Part shown: positions 50,112-59,376 of the stretch, piece after piece
Numbering within the stretch: the first letter of the stretch is position 1
Layout: each line of letters starts with the position of its first letter
Assembly (NCBI RefSeq): GCF_000710615.1
Contig: NZ_JDTH01000002.1
Span: forward strand, 1,046,082-1,110,081
Length of the DNA: 64,000 nt
Direction: 5' to 3'
Origin: Haladaptatus cibarius D43
GTDB taxonomy: Archaea; Halobacteriota; Halobacteria; Halobacteriales; Haladaptataceae
Notes under the pieces: generated by a model
The model's input: only the letters and a program-made list of their open reading frames with translations
Database searches by the model: none
What the model was told of the DNA's origin: nothing
Translations under genes and position numbers: made by a program

Positions 50112-50266
50112 AATCGGACGTTCGCGGGCGGACACTAAGCCCTGTTCATCCCCGGTCTTTTTTGCTTCTAGCTCGAAAAGGACATTCACGCAATCGGTTC
50201 TCGTTGGACTCTCCGAAGGAACACTATTTTGTGAGGATATTCTATCGGTCGTATCGAATCGATGAG

Positions 50267-50800
50267 CTACAAAACGGTCGTCTGCCATCGGTCTCTCTCC
50301 ACGTCTATTTCTCGATTTTCTACGAAAATATCCAATCCGTAGCGGTCAATATCGTCTCCGTCCCAATCGAACGACTGGTCGCCTATTTCGTCGTCGGTCA
50401 CTATTATTCGGCAGTCGTAGCTCATCTGTTCGATTTCCGAATAATGTCGCTGGCTGCCGGAGTCTCCCTGTGGAGCAAGGGTAAACTCTGCGTCAAAGCG
50501 GCCTATTTCGTCAGCGGTCGGTGAAACAGTTATTCTCATGTGCCGTTCGTCGGCAGTACGATTGTACACCGCAAGGTCTTCAGCGTCCGGTTGAACTGTT
50601 CCTTGTCTCGTTTGTTGCCACCATATTGTGGTTGTCTCCTGCGTTTTTTCTTGTTCTGTCGTTCCCTGTGGCTCCGTCGCCGTTCCTTGGGAAGTCCCCG
50701 CCGTCTCGTTTTCCTCCATCCCGAGAAGACTCGAACATCCAGCAAGGAAAAGACTGGAACTACCAACTGTTGACCGCAAAATCGTTCGTCTGGAGGGCAT
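50267..50800 (-). CDS. Tat-exported lipoprotein, function unknown
   Basis: The 177-residue protein has a twin-arginine signal (PSRRTILRS) and a lipobox LAGC with Cys at 22, as in most haloarchaeal secreted lipoproteins. A Thr/Glu/Gln-rich linker (about 28-60) follows, then a beta-rich domain of about 110 residues containing IWWQQTRQGT, YNRTADERHMRITVSP and a single YDCR cysteine. It would sit on the outer face of the membrane. No ligand or enzyme motif is visible. AT content is slightly higher than in neighbours. Confidence 0.7.
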   Translation of the reverse strand: MPSRRTILRSTVGSSSLFLAGCSSLLGMEENETAGTSQGTATEPQGTTEQEKTQETTTIWWQQTRQGTVQPDAEDLAVYNRTADERHMRITVSPTADEIGRFDAEFTLAPQGDSGSQRHYSEIEQMSYDCRIIVTDDEIGDQSFDWDGDDIDRYGLDIFVENREIDVERDRWQTTVL

Positions 50801-50932
50801 CGTTCCGCGACAGTTTCGAATCTCGTGGTAAATGTTTTCTGTAATTTTCTGACTGAAATTCGACCCTCATCTCGCGATATACCCAACCAGATGGGCCGAG
50901 AAACGTTTACCCAACACCACCGACTACCCTCC

Positions 50933-52189
50933 ATGACGACTGTAATCGTCGCGGGGGCGGGACTCGCGGGACTCGTCGCCGCCCGCCGTCTCGCCGAGTT
51001 GGGATTGAACGTACAGGTGATGGAGCGCGAGGACGAGGCCGGTGGCCGAGTCCGAACGCGGAAACAGGACGGCTTTCTTCTCGACAGGGGCTTTCAGGTA
51101 CTCTTTACCGCCTACCCTGCCGCAAAACGCGAACTCAATTACGACGAACTCGATTTGCGGTATTTCTCCCCGGGCGCGATGCTGGCCCGTCCCGGCAGTC
51201 GGTCGGTGTTAGCCGACCCCTTCCGCGACCCCAAAACGCTGTTCGAATCGGCGACGAACCGCGAGGTGAGCCTCGGCGACAAAATCCGAACTCTGCAACT
51301 CCGGCAGGAACTCACCCGGAAACCGAATCAAGCGATTTTCGACGGGAACGACGAATCCATCGAGAGCTATCTCCGCGAACGAGGTTTCTCCGAAAAATTC
51401 CGCAACCGCTTCGCCGGACCATTTTACGGTGGCATCACGCTCGACAGGTCACTTTCGACCTCGAAGAAGGTGTTCGAGTTCACCTTCAAAATGCTCTCCA
51501 CCGGCCGAACCGCGATTCCAGCGGCGGGAATGGGCGCGATTTCCGAGCAGTTGGCCGAAAAAGCACGAGCGGCGGGCGCGACGATTCGCTTCGGAGAAGG
51601 CGTCTCCGCAGTCGAATCCGATGGCGAGGGGGCCGAGGTCGAAGTCGGCGGTGAAACCGTCACCGCCGACGCCGTCGTCGTCGCAACCGACCCGAAATCC
51701 GCCCGCGAGTTGACCGGCGTCGATTCGATTCCCACTGAGGCCCGAAGTTGCATTACACAGTATTTCGCCCACGACGCGCCACTGGATGCCGGAAACCGAA
51801 TCCTGCTCAACGCCGCGGACGACGCGCCGAACGAAATCGTGCCACTGTCCGCAGTCGCGCCGGAGTACGCGCCCGACGACCGGGAACTGCTCTCCGCCAC
51901 GTTTCTCGGGATGCCGGAAAAGTCGGACGACGAACTGGCCGAGGAAGTCAAAACGACTATTCGAGAATGGTATCCCGAGCGAACGTTTCCTGATTTCGAA
52001 CTGCTTCACACCGACCGAATCGAGTTCGCGCAGTTCGCCCAACCACCGGGCGTTTTCGACACGCTTCCCGGCAACCGAACCAATCAGAAGTCGGTGTACC
52101 TCGCCGGTGATTTCACAGAAGCATCCTCGCTCAACGCCGCGATGGAAAGCGGTCGGAAGGCCGCCCGCGCGGTGTACGGGGATTTGTGA
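50933..52189 (+). CDS. FAD-dependent amine-oxidase-fold oxidoreductase
   Basis: The 418-residue flavoprotein starts TTVIVAGAGLAGLVAARRLAELG, a Rossmann dinucleotide motif, with the acidic ribose-binding EREDEAGGRVRT. The C-terminus has VYLAGDFTEASSLNAAMESGRKAARAVYGD, the second FAD segment of the protoporphyrinogen oxidase/phytoene desaturase group. The middle (residues 120-330) is a substrate domain without family-specific residues. The product could be a carotenoid or porphyrin modifying enzyme, but this cannot be decided. A TTTAC-type box is about 30 nt upstream of ATG 50933. Confidence 0.85.
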   Translation: MTTVIVAGAGLAGLVAARRLAELGLNVQVMEREDEAGGRVRTRKQDGFLLDRGFQVLFTAYPAAKRELNYDELDLRYFSPGAMLARPGSRSVLADPFRDPKTLFESATNREVSLGDKIRTLQLRQELTRKPNQAIFDGNDESIESYLRERGFSEKFRNRFAGPFYGGITLDRSLSTSKKVFEFTFKMLSTGRTAIPAAGMGAISEQLAEKARAAGATIRFGEGVSAVESDGEGAEVEVGGETVTADAVVVATDPKSARELTGVDSIPTEARSCITQYFAHDAPLDAGNRILLNAADDAPNEIVPLSAVAPEYAPDDRELLSATFLGMPEKSDDELAEEVKTTIREWYPERTFPDFELLHTDRIEFAQFAQPPGVFDTLPGNRTNQKSVYLAGDFTEASSLNAAMESGRKAARAVYGDL

Positions 52190-52201
52190 TACCGGTTCGA
52201 A

Positions 52202-52888
52202 TCACAGCATCTCTCGAAACTCACCGAGCGCGGGGAATCGGTACGTTTCGTCCGCATTGTCGTCGCGGACGATTGGCCGAAACGGCGACGAACTGCCGAC
52301 GAACGGCGTCTGAAAGTCACTGCCCCGCATTCCGTTGACGACCGCGCCGCTGGCGAGGCGAGTGAACGCGGGAAGCATGAGTACGTCCGCGTCGCGGAAC
52401 GTTTCCGGCCCCCACAGATAGCAGGGTCGGCGTTTTCCTTCGATTGCTATCGCGGGATGGTCGTGGCCGATGATGTACCGCGGCGCGGTCGAATCCGGTT
52501 CCTCGTGGCCGTGACAGACAAGCGTCCCGTCCGCGAGTCGATACTCGTCCGGGCACTCAACCAGTTGGGAAAGCAGTTTGTCGTGATTGCCGTGAACCGC
52601 GACGAAATCGGATTCTGCGTCGTTAGCGCGCTTTTCGAGGTCTGCGAAGGTTTCCACTGCGTCCTCCGGAATCCTGTCGAAGGCGTGGAGAACGTCGCCC
52701 GCGAGGACGACTTCATTCGGCGAAAATTTCGTGAGAAGTGCATCGAATCGGGTGGTCAAATCCTCCTGTTCGCCGAGCGGAAGCGACACGTTGGAGGCTG
52801 CATCTCTGCCGATATGGAGGTCTGCGAGGACGAGCGCGTTCGCTTCGGGAAGGAAAACCGCCCTGTCAGCGAAGTCAGCGTCCTCCAT
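52202..52888 (-). CDS. Metallophosphoesterase (ICC/SbcD-like)
   Basis: The 228-residue calcineurin-like enzyme has all metal-binding blocks: LVLADLHIGRD, VLAGDVLHAFD, AVHGNHDKLL, VCHGHEEP and YIIGHDHPAI. The layout matches archaeal TIGR00024-type phosphoesterases, which hydrolyse phosphodiesters or phosphomonoesters; some lie in DNA-repair loci. It overlaps the 3' end of the archaeosortase gene by 14 bp on the same strand, so the two are translated from one message. Confidence 0.88.
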   Translation of the reverse strand: MEDADFADRAVFLPEANALVLADLHIGRDAASNVSLPLGEQEDLTTRFDALLTKFSPNEVVLAGDVLHAFDRIPEDAVETFADLEKRANDAESDFVAVHGNHDKLLSQLVECPDEYRLADGTLVCHGHEEPDSTAPRYIIGHDHPAIAIEGKRRPCYLWGPETFRDADVLMLPAFTRLASGAVVNGMRGSDFQTPFVGSSSPFRPIVRDDNADETYRFPALGEFREML

Positions 52889-53804
52889 CGGTACGAACCG
52901 CTCGATGGAGGTCGTACTCGTTGCCCGTAACGAGATAGGCCACGTCTTCCACGACGGTCAACAGTTCCGGCAGGTCGCGCAGTATTAGCCAGAGGATGGC
53001 GACCAGCGCGACCACCGCGAGCATTTGGGACAACACGCGGTCTGCGATGAAAAACGACACCATGCCGGGGTCTGCGTAGCCAACCACCGACATAATCGGG
53101 TCAACGAAGTACTGGAACCACTGGTTGCCGAAGGCGAGCGCGATAAACACGTTCCGGACGACGTTCAGTATCCAGATGATGGAAATAGCCACGGCGAACG
53201 CCTTGAGTTTCCGGCGAAGCGGGGCCTTCACCGCGGCGATGAGTCCGCCGAAGATGCTCATGCTTCCGATTCCGGTGCAAGCGAGCACGAGGTAGGTGTA
53301 GTAGGAGTGGCCCGTCTCGTCGGTGAAGATGAAGGCGCTATGGTAGCCATTTTCCTTGGCAACCGTAAATTCGGGATTGTAGCCGAGTGCTTCGATGGCG
53401 AAATCCGTCTGATAGCTTACCTGCTCGACCAACCACTGTCGAAGGAACTCGACGCTCGAAAACGGAACGTAGATGATTCCCATCGCCGCGACTGCGCGGG
53501 AGAGGACGAACAACGTGTCCCGTCCCGAATAGAGTTGATAGCCCGCGTAAGCACAGAGTGGCACCGCCGCGAGGCTAAGCGCGCCCTCCACGAAACTCTT
53601 CATTTCGAAGGCGAATCGCGGGAAGAGGACGCCCCAGAAGATACCGAACAGCACCCACGCCCCGGCACCGACGGTACGGGCGGTTTCGCGGTCGTATCGT
53701 TCGAGCGCCGCGGTTGCGACGAACGAGACGATAACCAACCACGCGAGAACGTCCGAAATGGCCGCGGACGGAACGGGGAGGGCGAGGGGAGCGACTGCGG
53801 TCAC
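52875..53804 (-). CDS. artA: Archaeosortase A
   Basis: The 309-residue protein has about eight membrane helices and the exosortase/archaeosortase catalytic trio: Cys176 in YLVLACTGIGS, Arg217 in LNVVRNVFIAL and Arg256 in FFIADRVLSQM. Haloarchaeal ArtA cleaves PGF-CTERM tails and promotes lipid attachment of surface proteins such as the S-layer glycoprotein. The window contains one likely client (2305-2949). The start is GTG 53804, about 25 nt after a TAATATAG box. It is divergent from a MarR-like gene. Confidence 0.93.
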   Translation of the reverse strand: MTAVAPLALPVPSAAISDVLAWLVIVSFVATAALERYDRETARTVGAGAWVLFGIFWGVLFPRFAFEMKSFVEGALSLAAVPLCAYAGYQLYSGRDTLFVLSRAVAAMGIIYVPFSSVEFLRQWLVEQVSYQTDFAIEALGYNPEFTVAKENGYHSAFIFTDETGHSYYTYLVLACTGIGSMSIFGGLIAAVKAPLRRKLKAFAVAISIIWILNVVRNVFIALAFGNQWFQYFVDPIMSVVGYADPGMVSFFIADRVLSQMLAVVALVAILWLILRDLPELLTVVEDVAYLVTGNEYDLHRAVRTDGGR

Positions 53805-53825
53805 GGTTCATCCCTTGTCGTCACG

Positions 53826-53833
53826 TAATATAG
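53826..53833 (-). promoter_or_regulatory. TATA box of artA
   Basis: CTATATTA on the minus strand is centred about 25 nt upstream of GTG 53804. It supports the GTG start and a leaderless message. Confidence 0.55.
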
Positions 53834-53880
53834 ACCTGACGCTCTTTTTCAGGGTTCGAAAACGCGGAGACACCGCTGGT

Positions 53881-53888
53881 GTTTTTAT
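53881..53888 (+). promoter_or_regulatory. TATA box of the MarR-like gene
   Basis: GTTTTTAT is centred about 26 nt upstream of ATG 53911. Confidence 0.5.
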
Positions 53889-53910
53889 CGTCCCGCCCGA
53901 CTGTGCGGGT

Positions 53911-54693
53911 ATGGCCGACGTGCTGGATGACAAGCGTGCCGCAACCCGGTTTCGCATCCTCGCCGAAATCGCAGACCGTCAACCGGCGGTGAGTCAGGGC
54001 GAAATCGCGGACGCCGTCGGCGTCACGAGTCAAGCCGTCAGCGAGTACACTCGCGGACTCGTTGCCGACGGACTGGTCGAAAAGGAAGGTCGGTCGCGCT
54101 ACAGCGTGACCAAGGAAGGCGTCGATTGGCTCTTGCAGTCGGCGACCGACGTTCGTCGGTTCGCCGACCACGTCACCGACGACATTCTCGGCAACGTTGG
54201 GGAGGACGCCGCGATAGCGACGACCGAGATAACGGAGGGCGAAACCGTCACTCTCTCGTTGAAAGGCGGCCTCCTTCACGCCACTCCCGGAGAAGACGGC
54301 CCTGCGACCGGTATCGCTACCACGGACGCGGAATCGGGGAACGAGGTCGGCGTCACGGAATTCGAGGGCATCATCGACCTCGAACCCGGGCGTGTGACTG
54401 TCTATCAGATTCCCCCGGTTCGCTCCGGCGGGAGTCGAGCGGTCGATTCCGACGCTTTGGCCGAGGCGTGCGAAAGCAGTCCCGTCCTCGCCGCAACCGG
54501 CGTCGAGGCGGTCGTCGCCCTTCGCTCCGCGGACGTGGAACCGGACACGACGTTCGCCGCGGGCGAAGTCGCCGCCGAGGCCGCGGAACGAGGGGAGGAT
54601 GTCGTTATCGTCGCAACATCCGACAGCGTCGGGCGCGTCACCGACGCCCTCCGCGATGCCGGAGTCGCATACGAAGTGGCGAACGTTTCCTAA
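53911..54693 (+). CDS. MarR-like winged-helix transcription regulator, haloarchaeal family
   Basis: The 260-residue protein has an N-terminal winged helix (about residues 8-75: RFRILAEIADRQPAVSQGEIADAVGVTSQAVSEYTRGLVADGLVEKEGRSRYSVT). An acidic C-terminal domain has alternating strands and helices, including GITLS-like and VEAVVALRSADVEPDTTFAAGEVAAEAAERGEDV. The second domain may sense a ligand. The family is widespread in haloarchaea. It is divergent from artA with a shared 106-bp promoter region, so it may control artA (inference). Confidence 0.78.
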   Translation: MADVLDDKRAATRFRILAEIADRQPAVSQGEIADAVGVTSQAVSEYTRGLVADGLVEKEGRSRYSVTKEGVDWLLQSATDVRRFADHVTDDILGNVGEDAAIATTEITEGETVTLSLKGGLLHATPGEDGPATGIATTDAESGNEVGVTEFEGIIDLEPGRVTVYQIPPVRSGGSRAVDSDALAEACESSPVLAATGVEAVVALRSADVEPDTTFAAGEVAAEAAERGEDVVIVATSDSVGRVTDALRDAGVAYEVANVS

Positions 54694-54708
54694 AATCGAG
54701 AAGCAGCG

Positions 54709-55275
54709 TTACCCGGCGTAGTTTTTCGCGGTCGTGTAGGCTTCGCGGACGCGCTGGAACTCTTCCTGTGTCCCGCCGTGGTCGGGATGGACGTCCTTTA
54801 CTTTCTCACGGTAGGCCGACTTGATTTCCGTGAGTGTCGCTTCCGTCGGCACGCCGAGGATGGCGAAGGCGGCAAGTTTCGTATCGACCTCTTCTTCCTG
54901 TTCCAGCGTCGGCGTTTCGAACGGCAGTCGGTCGCCTAAGTGGTGACCCGGCATCTCGTGTTCGACCAAGACGGCGAACGTTCTCGATTTCTCGATGCGA
55001 AAGAAGGCGCGCGCGTCGAAGGTAATCGCAACGTCCCGTTCCGGCAGATAGAAGGCGACGTGTTGACCCGCGACGAAATGGTCTTCCGCGAAATCTTCGC
55101 CGATGGCTCTGAGGTAGTTGCGGATTTCGACCCGGCGCTTTCCCTCGCCGAACACGTAGGTTGCGTTGGTCGCCCGTTCCGTGGGAAAGAGGCGCGCGCC
55201 TACCACGAAGATTCCGGCAATGACGACGGCAACCGCCAGCGAGAGCCACAAACCGGTGACCAACCAGTCGGGCAT
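54709..55275 (-). CDS. Membrane-anchored J-domain protein
   Basis: The 188-residue protein has one N-terminal membrane helix (residues 5-26), a central soluble part of about 100 residues, and a C-terminal J-domain with TEIKSAYREKVKDVHPDHGG (HPD present) and FQRVREAYTTA. It should recruit DnaK to the membrane. ATG 55275 is chosen because a TTCTTTATTG box (55297-55306) is centred about 27 nt upstream. A TTG-started longer form would begin within that box. Confidence 0.82.
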   Translation of the reverse strand: MPDWLVTGLWLSLAVAVVIAGIFVVGARLFPTERATNATYVFGEGKRRVEIRNYLRAIGEDFAEDHFVAGQHVAFYLPERDVAITFDARAFFRIEKSRTFAVLVEHEMPGHHLGDRLPFETPTLEQEEEVDTKLAAFAILGVPTEATLTEIKSAYREKVKDVHPDHGGTQEEFQRVREAYTTAKNYAG

Positions 55276-55495
55276 TACGCTCGTGTAGGGTTCGGACAAT
55301 AAAGAATCTCCCGCCGAATCCGATACGGATGGTCACATCTGTTTTTGTACACAAAAGAATTCTGGTAGTTTCTTTCTCGATAGATGTGTAGAAACGATGG
55401 TAAACTTAATACCCGCTGGTTATTATCTATATGAGTAACGAACTCTGACGAGAATCCGAACGCAACCGCCGAAGACGCCACGTTAGTCCCCAGCC

Positions 55496-56023
55496 ATGAA
55501 ACTCACCGAACCGGAGACGGAGCAGGAACTCGACGAGAGCCAGATTCACAACGTCTTACGGAACGACAGACGGAGAGAGGCGATTCGGTATCTTCGGGAA
55601 TCCGGCGGGTCGCTAACCGTCGATGACCTCGCGGAGCATATCGCAACGCTGGAAACCGACGAGGCACCAGCACCCCGAAAGGTCAGAAAGAGCGTCTACG
55701 TCTCGCTTCATCAGACGCATCTTCCGAAGTTGGACGACCTCGGCATCGTAGAGTACGACCAACGGTCGAAAGAACTCACCCTCGAAGAGCGCGTCCGAGA
55801 GGTAGAGGTGTATATGGAAGTCGTTCCCCAGCACGACGTTTCGTGGGCGACGTACTATCTCGGTCTGGGTCTGCTAGAAGCCGTCGTTCTCCTCGCGGCG
55901 CAGTTCCAACTGTTTTCCATCCAGATGCTCGATTTCCAGTTTTGGGCGTGGTTCTTCCTCACCTTTCTCGTCGTCTCCGCGGGCTACCACGTCTACAGCG
56001 GACAGGAAAATTCGCTGTTTTAG
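55496..56023 (+). CDS. Winged-helix (DUF7344-type) protein with two membrane helices
   Basis: The 175-residue protein has an N-terminal winged helix: IHNVLRNDRRREAIRYLRESGGSLTVDDLAEHIATLE, then RKVRKSVYVSLHQTHLPKLDDLGIVEYDQRSKELTL. Two membrane helices (about 118-136 and 145-166) follow. This domain plan is common among haloarchaeal membrane-tethered regulators. Which signal reaches the DNA-binding part is unknown. The leader is longer than usual here, with an AT-rich segment near 55410-55435 as the likely promoter. Confidence 0.75.
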   Translation: MKLTEPETEQELDESQIHNVLRNDRRREAIRYLRESGGSLTVDDLAEHIATLETDEAPAPRKVRKSVYVSLHQTHLPKLDDLGIVEYDQRSKELTLEERVREVEVYMEVVPQHDVSWATYYLGLGLLEAVVLLAAQFQLFSIQMLDFQFWAWFFLTFLVVSAGYHVYSGQENSLF

Positions 56024-56028
56024 CCGAT

Positions 56029-56787
56029 TTAACCGATGTACCGCAGGTCGTCGTCCGACGCCACCGCAGTCTGCTGTGCCTCCATTTCCTCGATTTTGCC
56101 GACGACTTCCTCCATCTCCTCGGCGCGGTCTTCGAGCGAACCGAAATCCACCTCGAAGCCGAGAGTGTCCTGTAGCACTTCGAGTACTGACTGCGCGCTT
56201 TTTGGGTCAACGAGGTAGCCACTCGTCTCGCCCATCAAACAGGCGGCGGTGAGGCCCCGGCGGCTACCCAGTCCGAGCAGAAGGCCACTAGTTCCGACGA
56301 TACCACCCGCCGGTTCGTCCTCTCGGAACTCGACACCAGCATCTTCGAGTTCGTCCACGAACTCGCTCGTCGTCGCCGCACCCAACACGGCATACTCCTC
56401 GATGAGTTCGCCCGTCGGGACGCCACCGAGTGCGAAGATTTGCTCGACACCGAACTCCTCCGCAGTGTCGATGAACGCGTTCGTGAGTCGGTAGTGACCC
56501 GCGTTGTCCTGTGCCTGATAATCGCCGGTCAAAACGAGCACGTCCTGTTCGTCGAGCGTCAGCGCGTAGAGTTCGACGCAGACTAGTTCGGTCGTCCCGT
56601 CGTCCTCGACGCTCACCTGCGGCGGGAGATATTCGGAGTACACCCGCCGAACCAGTTCGCTCTCTTTTTCCTCAAGCAGATGCTCGGCGACGAGTTTTCC
56701 GACGTGACCGACGCCCGGCAATCCTTCGATGAGTACAGGCGACTCCAGTTCCGGATTTGCGACTATCTCGATATCAACTTCGTCCAT
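56029..56787 (-). CDS. PAC2-family proteasome assembly chaperone-like protein
   Basis: The 252-residue protein has the PAC2 fold: an N-terminal LIEGLPGVGHVGKLVAEHLLEE, a central VLTGDYQAQDNAGHYRLTNAFIDTAEEFGVEQIFALGGVPTGE, and a C-terminal coiled coil (about residues 215-240). PAC2 proteins assist 20S proteasome assembly in eukaryotes. Archaeal homologues often sit beside translation genes, and their client is less certain. It is the last gene of the rpl44e-rps27e-aIF2alpha-nop10 operon, 5 bp after nop10. Confidence 0.9.
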   Translation of the reverse strand: MDEVDIEIVANPELESPVLIEGLPGVGHVGKLVAEHLLEEKESELVRRVYSEYLPPQVSVEDDGTTELVCVELYALTLDEQDVLVLTGDYQAQDNAGHYRLTNAFIDTAEEFGVEQIFALGGVPTGELIEEYAVLGAATTSEFVDELEDAGVEFREDEPAGGIVGTSGLLLGLGSRRGLTAACLMGETSGYLVDPKSAQSVLEVLQDTLGFEVDFGSLEDRAEEMEEVVGKIEEMEAQQTAVASDDDLRYIG

Positions 56788-56792
56788 GTGAC

Positions 56793-56975
56793 TTAGTCGC
56801 GGGCGCGCCGCTTAAGAGCGCGTCGGTACTCGCCGTAGGGGTCTGCTGGGTCGAATGGGGCGGGAGCACTGTTGATTGCCGCCGCTCCGCACTCTGGACA
56901 GGTCGCAGAAAGGGAGTACACCGGGCGGTCGTGCTCTGATTTCCACGCAGAGCACACCCGGATGTCCGATTTCAT
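56793..56975 (-). CDS. nop10: H/ACA RNA-protein complex protein Nop10
   Basis: The 60-residue protein has the zinc element CSAW...ATCPECG, the core [36 protein letters not shown] and a basic end, all typical of Nop10. With Cbf5, Gar1 and L7Ae it forms the pseudouridylation guide complex for rRNA. Its ATG overlaps the aIF2 alpha stop by ATGA. Confidence 0.94.
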   Translation of the reverse strand: MKSDIRVCSAWKSEHDRPVYSLSATCPECGAAAINSAPAPFDPADPYGEYRRALKRRARD

Positions 56976-57772
56976 TCGTCGTCGGTGTGTCGGTCGCGGT
57001 GGAAGTTGGCGGTTCCGCCGACGTCTTCCATGGCGACTTCGGCGCGGGCGACGCTCTCTTCGAGTTGCGCCTCCGCGGTTTTGTAGTTCGGTGCGCGAAC
57101 CTTGATTCGGTACTCGGGCGCGCCGACGTAGGTGACGTCGAGTTCGACTTCGTCGGGGATGTCGCCGTTTCCTTCGGCGGCTTTGAGCCCTTCTTTGATA
57201 CCGTCCACGCCGTCCTTGCCGGGACTTCGAAGGTCAACGTAGCCGGTTACGTTGACGTATGGAACCGAGACGTTTTCACGAGCGGTTTCGACGAGCGAAT
57301 CGATTTCGTCGTCCGAGAGTTCGGTGTTTTCGAGGGCTTCTGCGCCGTGGATGGCGGCCTGCTCGAAGCCGTCGTAGATGCTTCCGAACTCGGCGTACAG
57401 TTCGTTCGCAATCTGCGTGTACTGCTCGTCGGTCATCTCCTCGCCGAACGCGAGGGACATCCATTTGTCGGCCTTCTGCTCGTTTTTCCAGTCCTGAATC
57501 TTGTCGCTTCGCTGGTGTTCGTTCACGTCCTTGATGGAGAGGTCTATCTGCTGTGACCCCTCGTCAACGTCGAACACCTTACAGACGACTGTTTGCCCCA
57601 CGTTGACGTGGTCGCGGACGTTTTTAATCCAGCCGCTGGCGACCTCGCTGACGTGGACGAGTCCACGTTTGTCCTCGTACTCTTCGAGGTCTATGAAGAC
57701 CCCAAAGTCCTCTATCTCATCGACCTTTCCGACGACGAGTTCGCCAGGTTCGGGCCAGCCACTGTATTTCAT
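56972..57772 (-). CDS. eif2a: Translation initiation factor 2 subunit alpha
   Basis: The 266-residue protein has an N-terminal S1 domain ([53 protein letters not shown]), a helical domain, and a C-terminal alpha/beta domain with [29 protein letters not shown]. It joins the gamma and beta subunits to bring initiator tRNA to the ribosome. Neighbours are rps27e, whose stop overlaps its start, and nop10. Confidence 0.97.
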   Translation of the reverse strand: MKYSGWPEPGELVVGKVDEIEDFGVFIDLEEYEDKRGLVHVSEVASGWIKNVRDHVNVGQTVVCKVFDVDEGSQQIDLSIKDVNEHQRSDKIQDWKNEQKADKWMSLAFGEEMTDEQYTQIANELYAEFGSIYDGFEQAAIHGAEALENTELSDDEIDSLVETARENVSVPYVNVTGYVDLRSPGKDGVDGIKEGLKAAEGNGDIPDEVELDVTYVGAPEYRIKVRAPNYKTAEAQLEESVARAEVAMEDVGGTANFHRDRHTDDE

Positions 57773-57942
57773 CGGGATGCTACTGTCTCTGTAACGTCGC
57801 CGTCGATTTCAGCCTTGCCGCCGGTCGGCGAGGCGAGTCGGTGACCGCAGACGACGCAGTTGACTTCGGTCGCGGCCTTGCTGAAGACCGTCTGTTCGTT
57901 CTCGCAGTCCGGACACTGAACGGTGTAAAAGTTTCCTGCCAT
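57769..57942 (-). CDS. rps27e: 30S ribosomal protein S27e
   Basis: A 57-residue protein from ATG 57942: [17 protein letters not shown], then [20 protein letters not shown]. The two CxxC pairs form the S27e zinc ribbon, and the size is typical. Its stop overlaps the aIF2 alpha ATG (ATGA), and rpl44e ends 3 bp upstream. It is shorter than many automatic length cut-offs and easily missed. Confidence 0.95.
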   Translation of the reverse strand: MAGNFYTVQCPDCENEQTVFSKAATEVNCVVCGHRLASPTGGKAEIDGDVTETVASR

Positions 57943-57945
57943 GAT

Positions 57946-58227
57946 TTACTCCTGAAATTCGAGTCGGCCGGCGCGCCATCCGGGACGGAGGTGGGCCTTG
58001 CCGCACTCGCTGCAACGGTATTTGAGGTCGGTTTTCTTCGTCGGTTTGTCTCCACCGGGCACCTTCGAGAAACCACCAGCGTTACCGATGACGGCTTTGC
58101 CGCGTTTCTGCTGACGGGCGTCCCACTTCATTCCGGTTCGGCGTCCGCTGCGAACCTTCTCGACTTCGTGTTCGTGGTGTTTGTGACAATGCGGGCAGTA
58201 CGTGTTAAAGCGTCGTGGCATCTGCAT
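57946..58227 (-). CDS. rpl44e: 50S ribosomal protein L44e
   Basis: The 93-residue protein begins [28 protein letters not shown] and ends [29 protein letters not shown], matching haloarchaeal L44e along its whole length. Two CxxC pairs (CPHC, CSEC) bind zinc. The MQ start at 58227 is preferred because known haloarchaeal L44e proteins share it. It is the first gene of the translation operon. Confidence 0.97.
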   Translation of the reverse strand: MQMPRRFNTYCPHCHKHHEHEVEKVRSGRRTGMKWDARQQKRGKAVIGNAGGFSKVPGGDKPTKKTDLKYRCSECGKAHLRPGWRAGRLEFQE

Positions 58228-58368
58228 AGATATCGACCTTACGGACGACTTAAGGCCCGGTGCTTAAAACCCGTTTGGTTTCGAATCCGATAACACGGGA
58301 GACCGCTTATATATCACTCTGTACGAAATTATTTTATTCTATTTTAGAAATAAAAATTTTCAAGTTGA

Positions 58369-58377
58369 GCTATATCA
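58369..58377 (+). promoter_or_regulatory. TATA box of the secreted hydrolase gene, in an AT-rich promoter patch
   Basis: GCTATATCA is centred about 24 nt upstream of ATG 58397. About 75 nt before it (58310-58385) are unusually AT-rich compared with the surroundings. Confidence 0.5.
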
Positions 58378-58396
58378 AAATAGAAGTCGTCGATCC

Positions 58397-59305
58397 ATGA
58401 CAAACGTTAATCGAAGACGATTCATCAAAGGCGCAGGCGGCACAGCAGTCGGACTCACAGCACTCGGCGCGGGCGCAGGCAGTGCGAGCGCACAGCGATA
58501 CGGCATTCCAATCGTCTCCACGCGCGGTCACTTCAACGACGACGGGAACCTCGTTTCGAGCGAGACGCAGACGAGCTACGACACCACGGGCGACGTTCCG
58601 GGCGTCGATACCGGCTGTGTCAACGACTTGACCGTGTTCATCCACGGCTGGCACAAAAAGGGTGACAACCCTGACCAGGACGCGAGGGATAAGTTCCTCT
58701 CCGCGAAGAACAACCTCGGAACCGCGGGCTACGACGGCACCGTCATCGGCTACTCGTGGGACAACGACGTTGGCGGCGGCGTTGATTTCGGCTGGGGAAC
58801 GGCAAAAGACGTTGCACAGCAAAACGGCGTCAAACTCGCGCAGTTCGCGGTGTATCTCAAATACTACTGCCCGAACGCGACGCTTCGCTTTGCGGGTCAC
58901 TCGCTCGGCGCACAGGTATTGTTGAGCTGTCTCCGCTCCCTCGACGTGACGGACTGGTGGAACAACAACGGCCACGAGGTGTACTCGACGCACATCCTCG
59001 GCGGCGCGACGGACAACGAAAAGCCGACCACGGAGTCGATGACGACCTACAACGCCATCACCAACCAGACGGCGGCGACGTTCAACTACCACAGCCACGA
59101 CGACAGCGTGCTTAGCTGGGTCTACAACACCATCGAGTTCGACCAAGCCCTCGGCGAGACGGGCTACGAGAGCGGCAACACGCCCGCCCCGAACTACAAC
59201 GAGTTCGACGTGACTTCGCAGGTTGGTAGCGACCACTCGGGCTATCTCGACAACCTCGGGGACGACATGGTCTACCACATGAACAACGTCCCGTACTACG
59301 ACTAA
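58397..59305 (+). CDS. Tat-exported alpha/beta hydrolase, lipase-like
   Basis: The 302-residue protein has a twin-arginine signal (NRRRFIKGAGG and an Ala/Gly-rich stretch, likely cleaved after SASA near residue 33). The mature part contains LTVFIHGWHKKGD (oxyanion-region HG), the nucleophile elbow GHSLGAQ, and a late histidine-containing segment SDHSGYLDNL. This is the lipase/esterase layout of secreted haloarchaeal hydrolases with the AB-hydrolase fold. The substrate (lipid or polymer ester) is not known. Two cysteines in GCVND and KYYCPN may form a disulfide. Confidence 0.85.
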   Translation: MTNVNRRRFIKGAGGTAVGLTALGAGAGSASAQRYGIPIVSTRGHFNDDGNLVSSETQTSYDTTGDVPGVDTGCVNDLTVFIHGWHKKGDNPDQDARDKFLSAKNNLGTAGYDGTVIGYSWDNDVGGGVDFGWGTAKDVAQQNGVKLAQFAVYLKYYCPNATLRFAGHSLGAQVLLSCLRSLDVTDWWNNNGHEVYSTHILGGATDNEKPTTESMTTYNAITNQTAATFNYHSHDDSVLSWVYNTIEFDQALGETGYESGNTPAPNYNEFDVTSQVGSDHSGYLDNLGDDMVYHMNNVPYYD

Positions 59306-59376
59306 TCGGTGGGAGACGGGAAAAACAGAATTGCCAATCAGAAAACATTTATTGCGGTGATTCGAGTCGGTGAACA

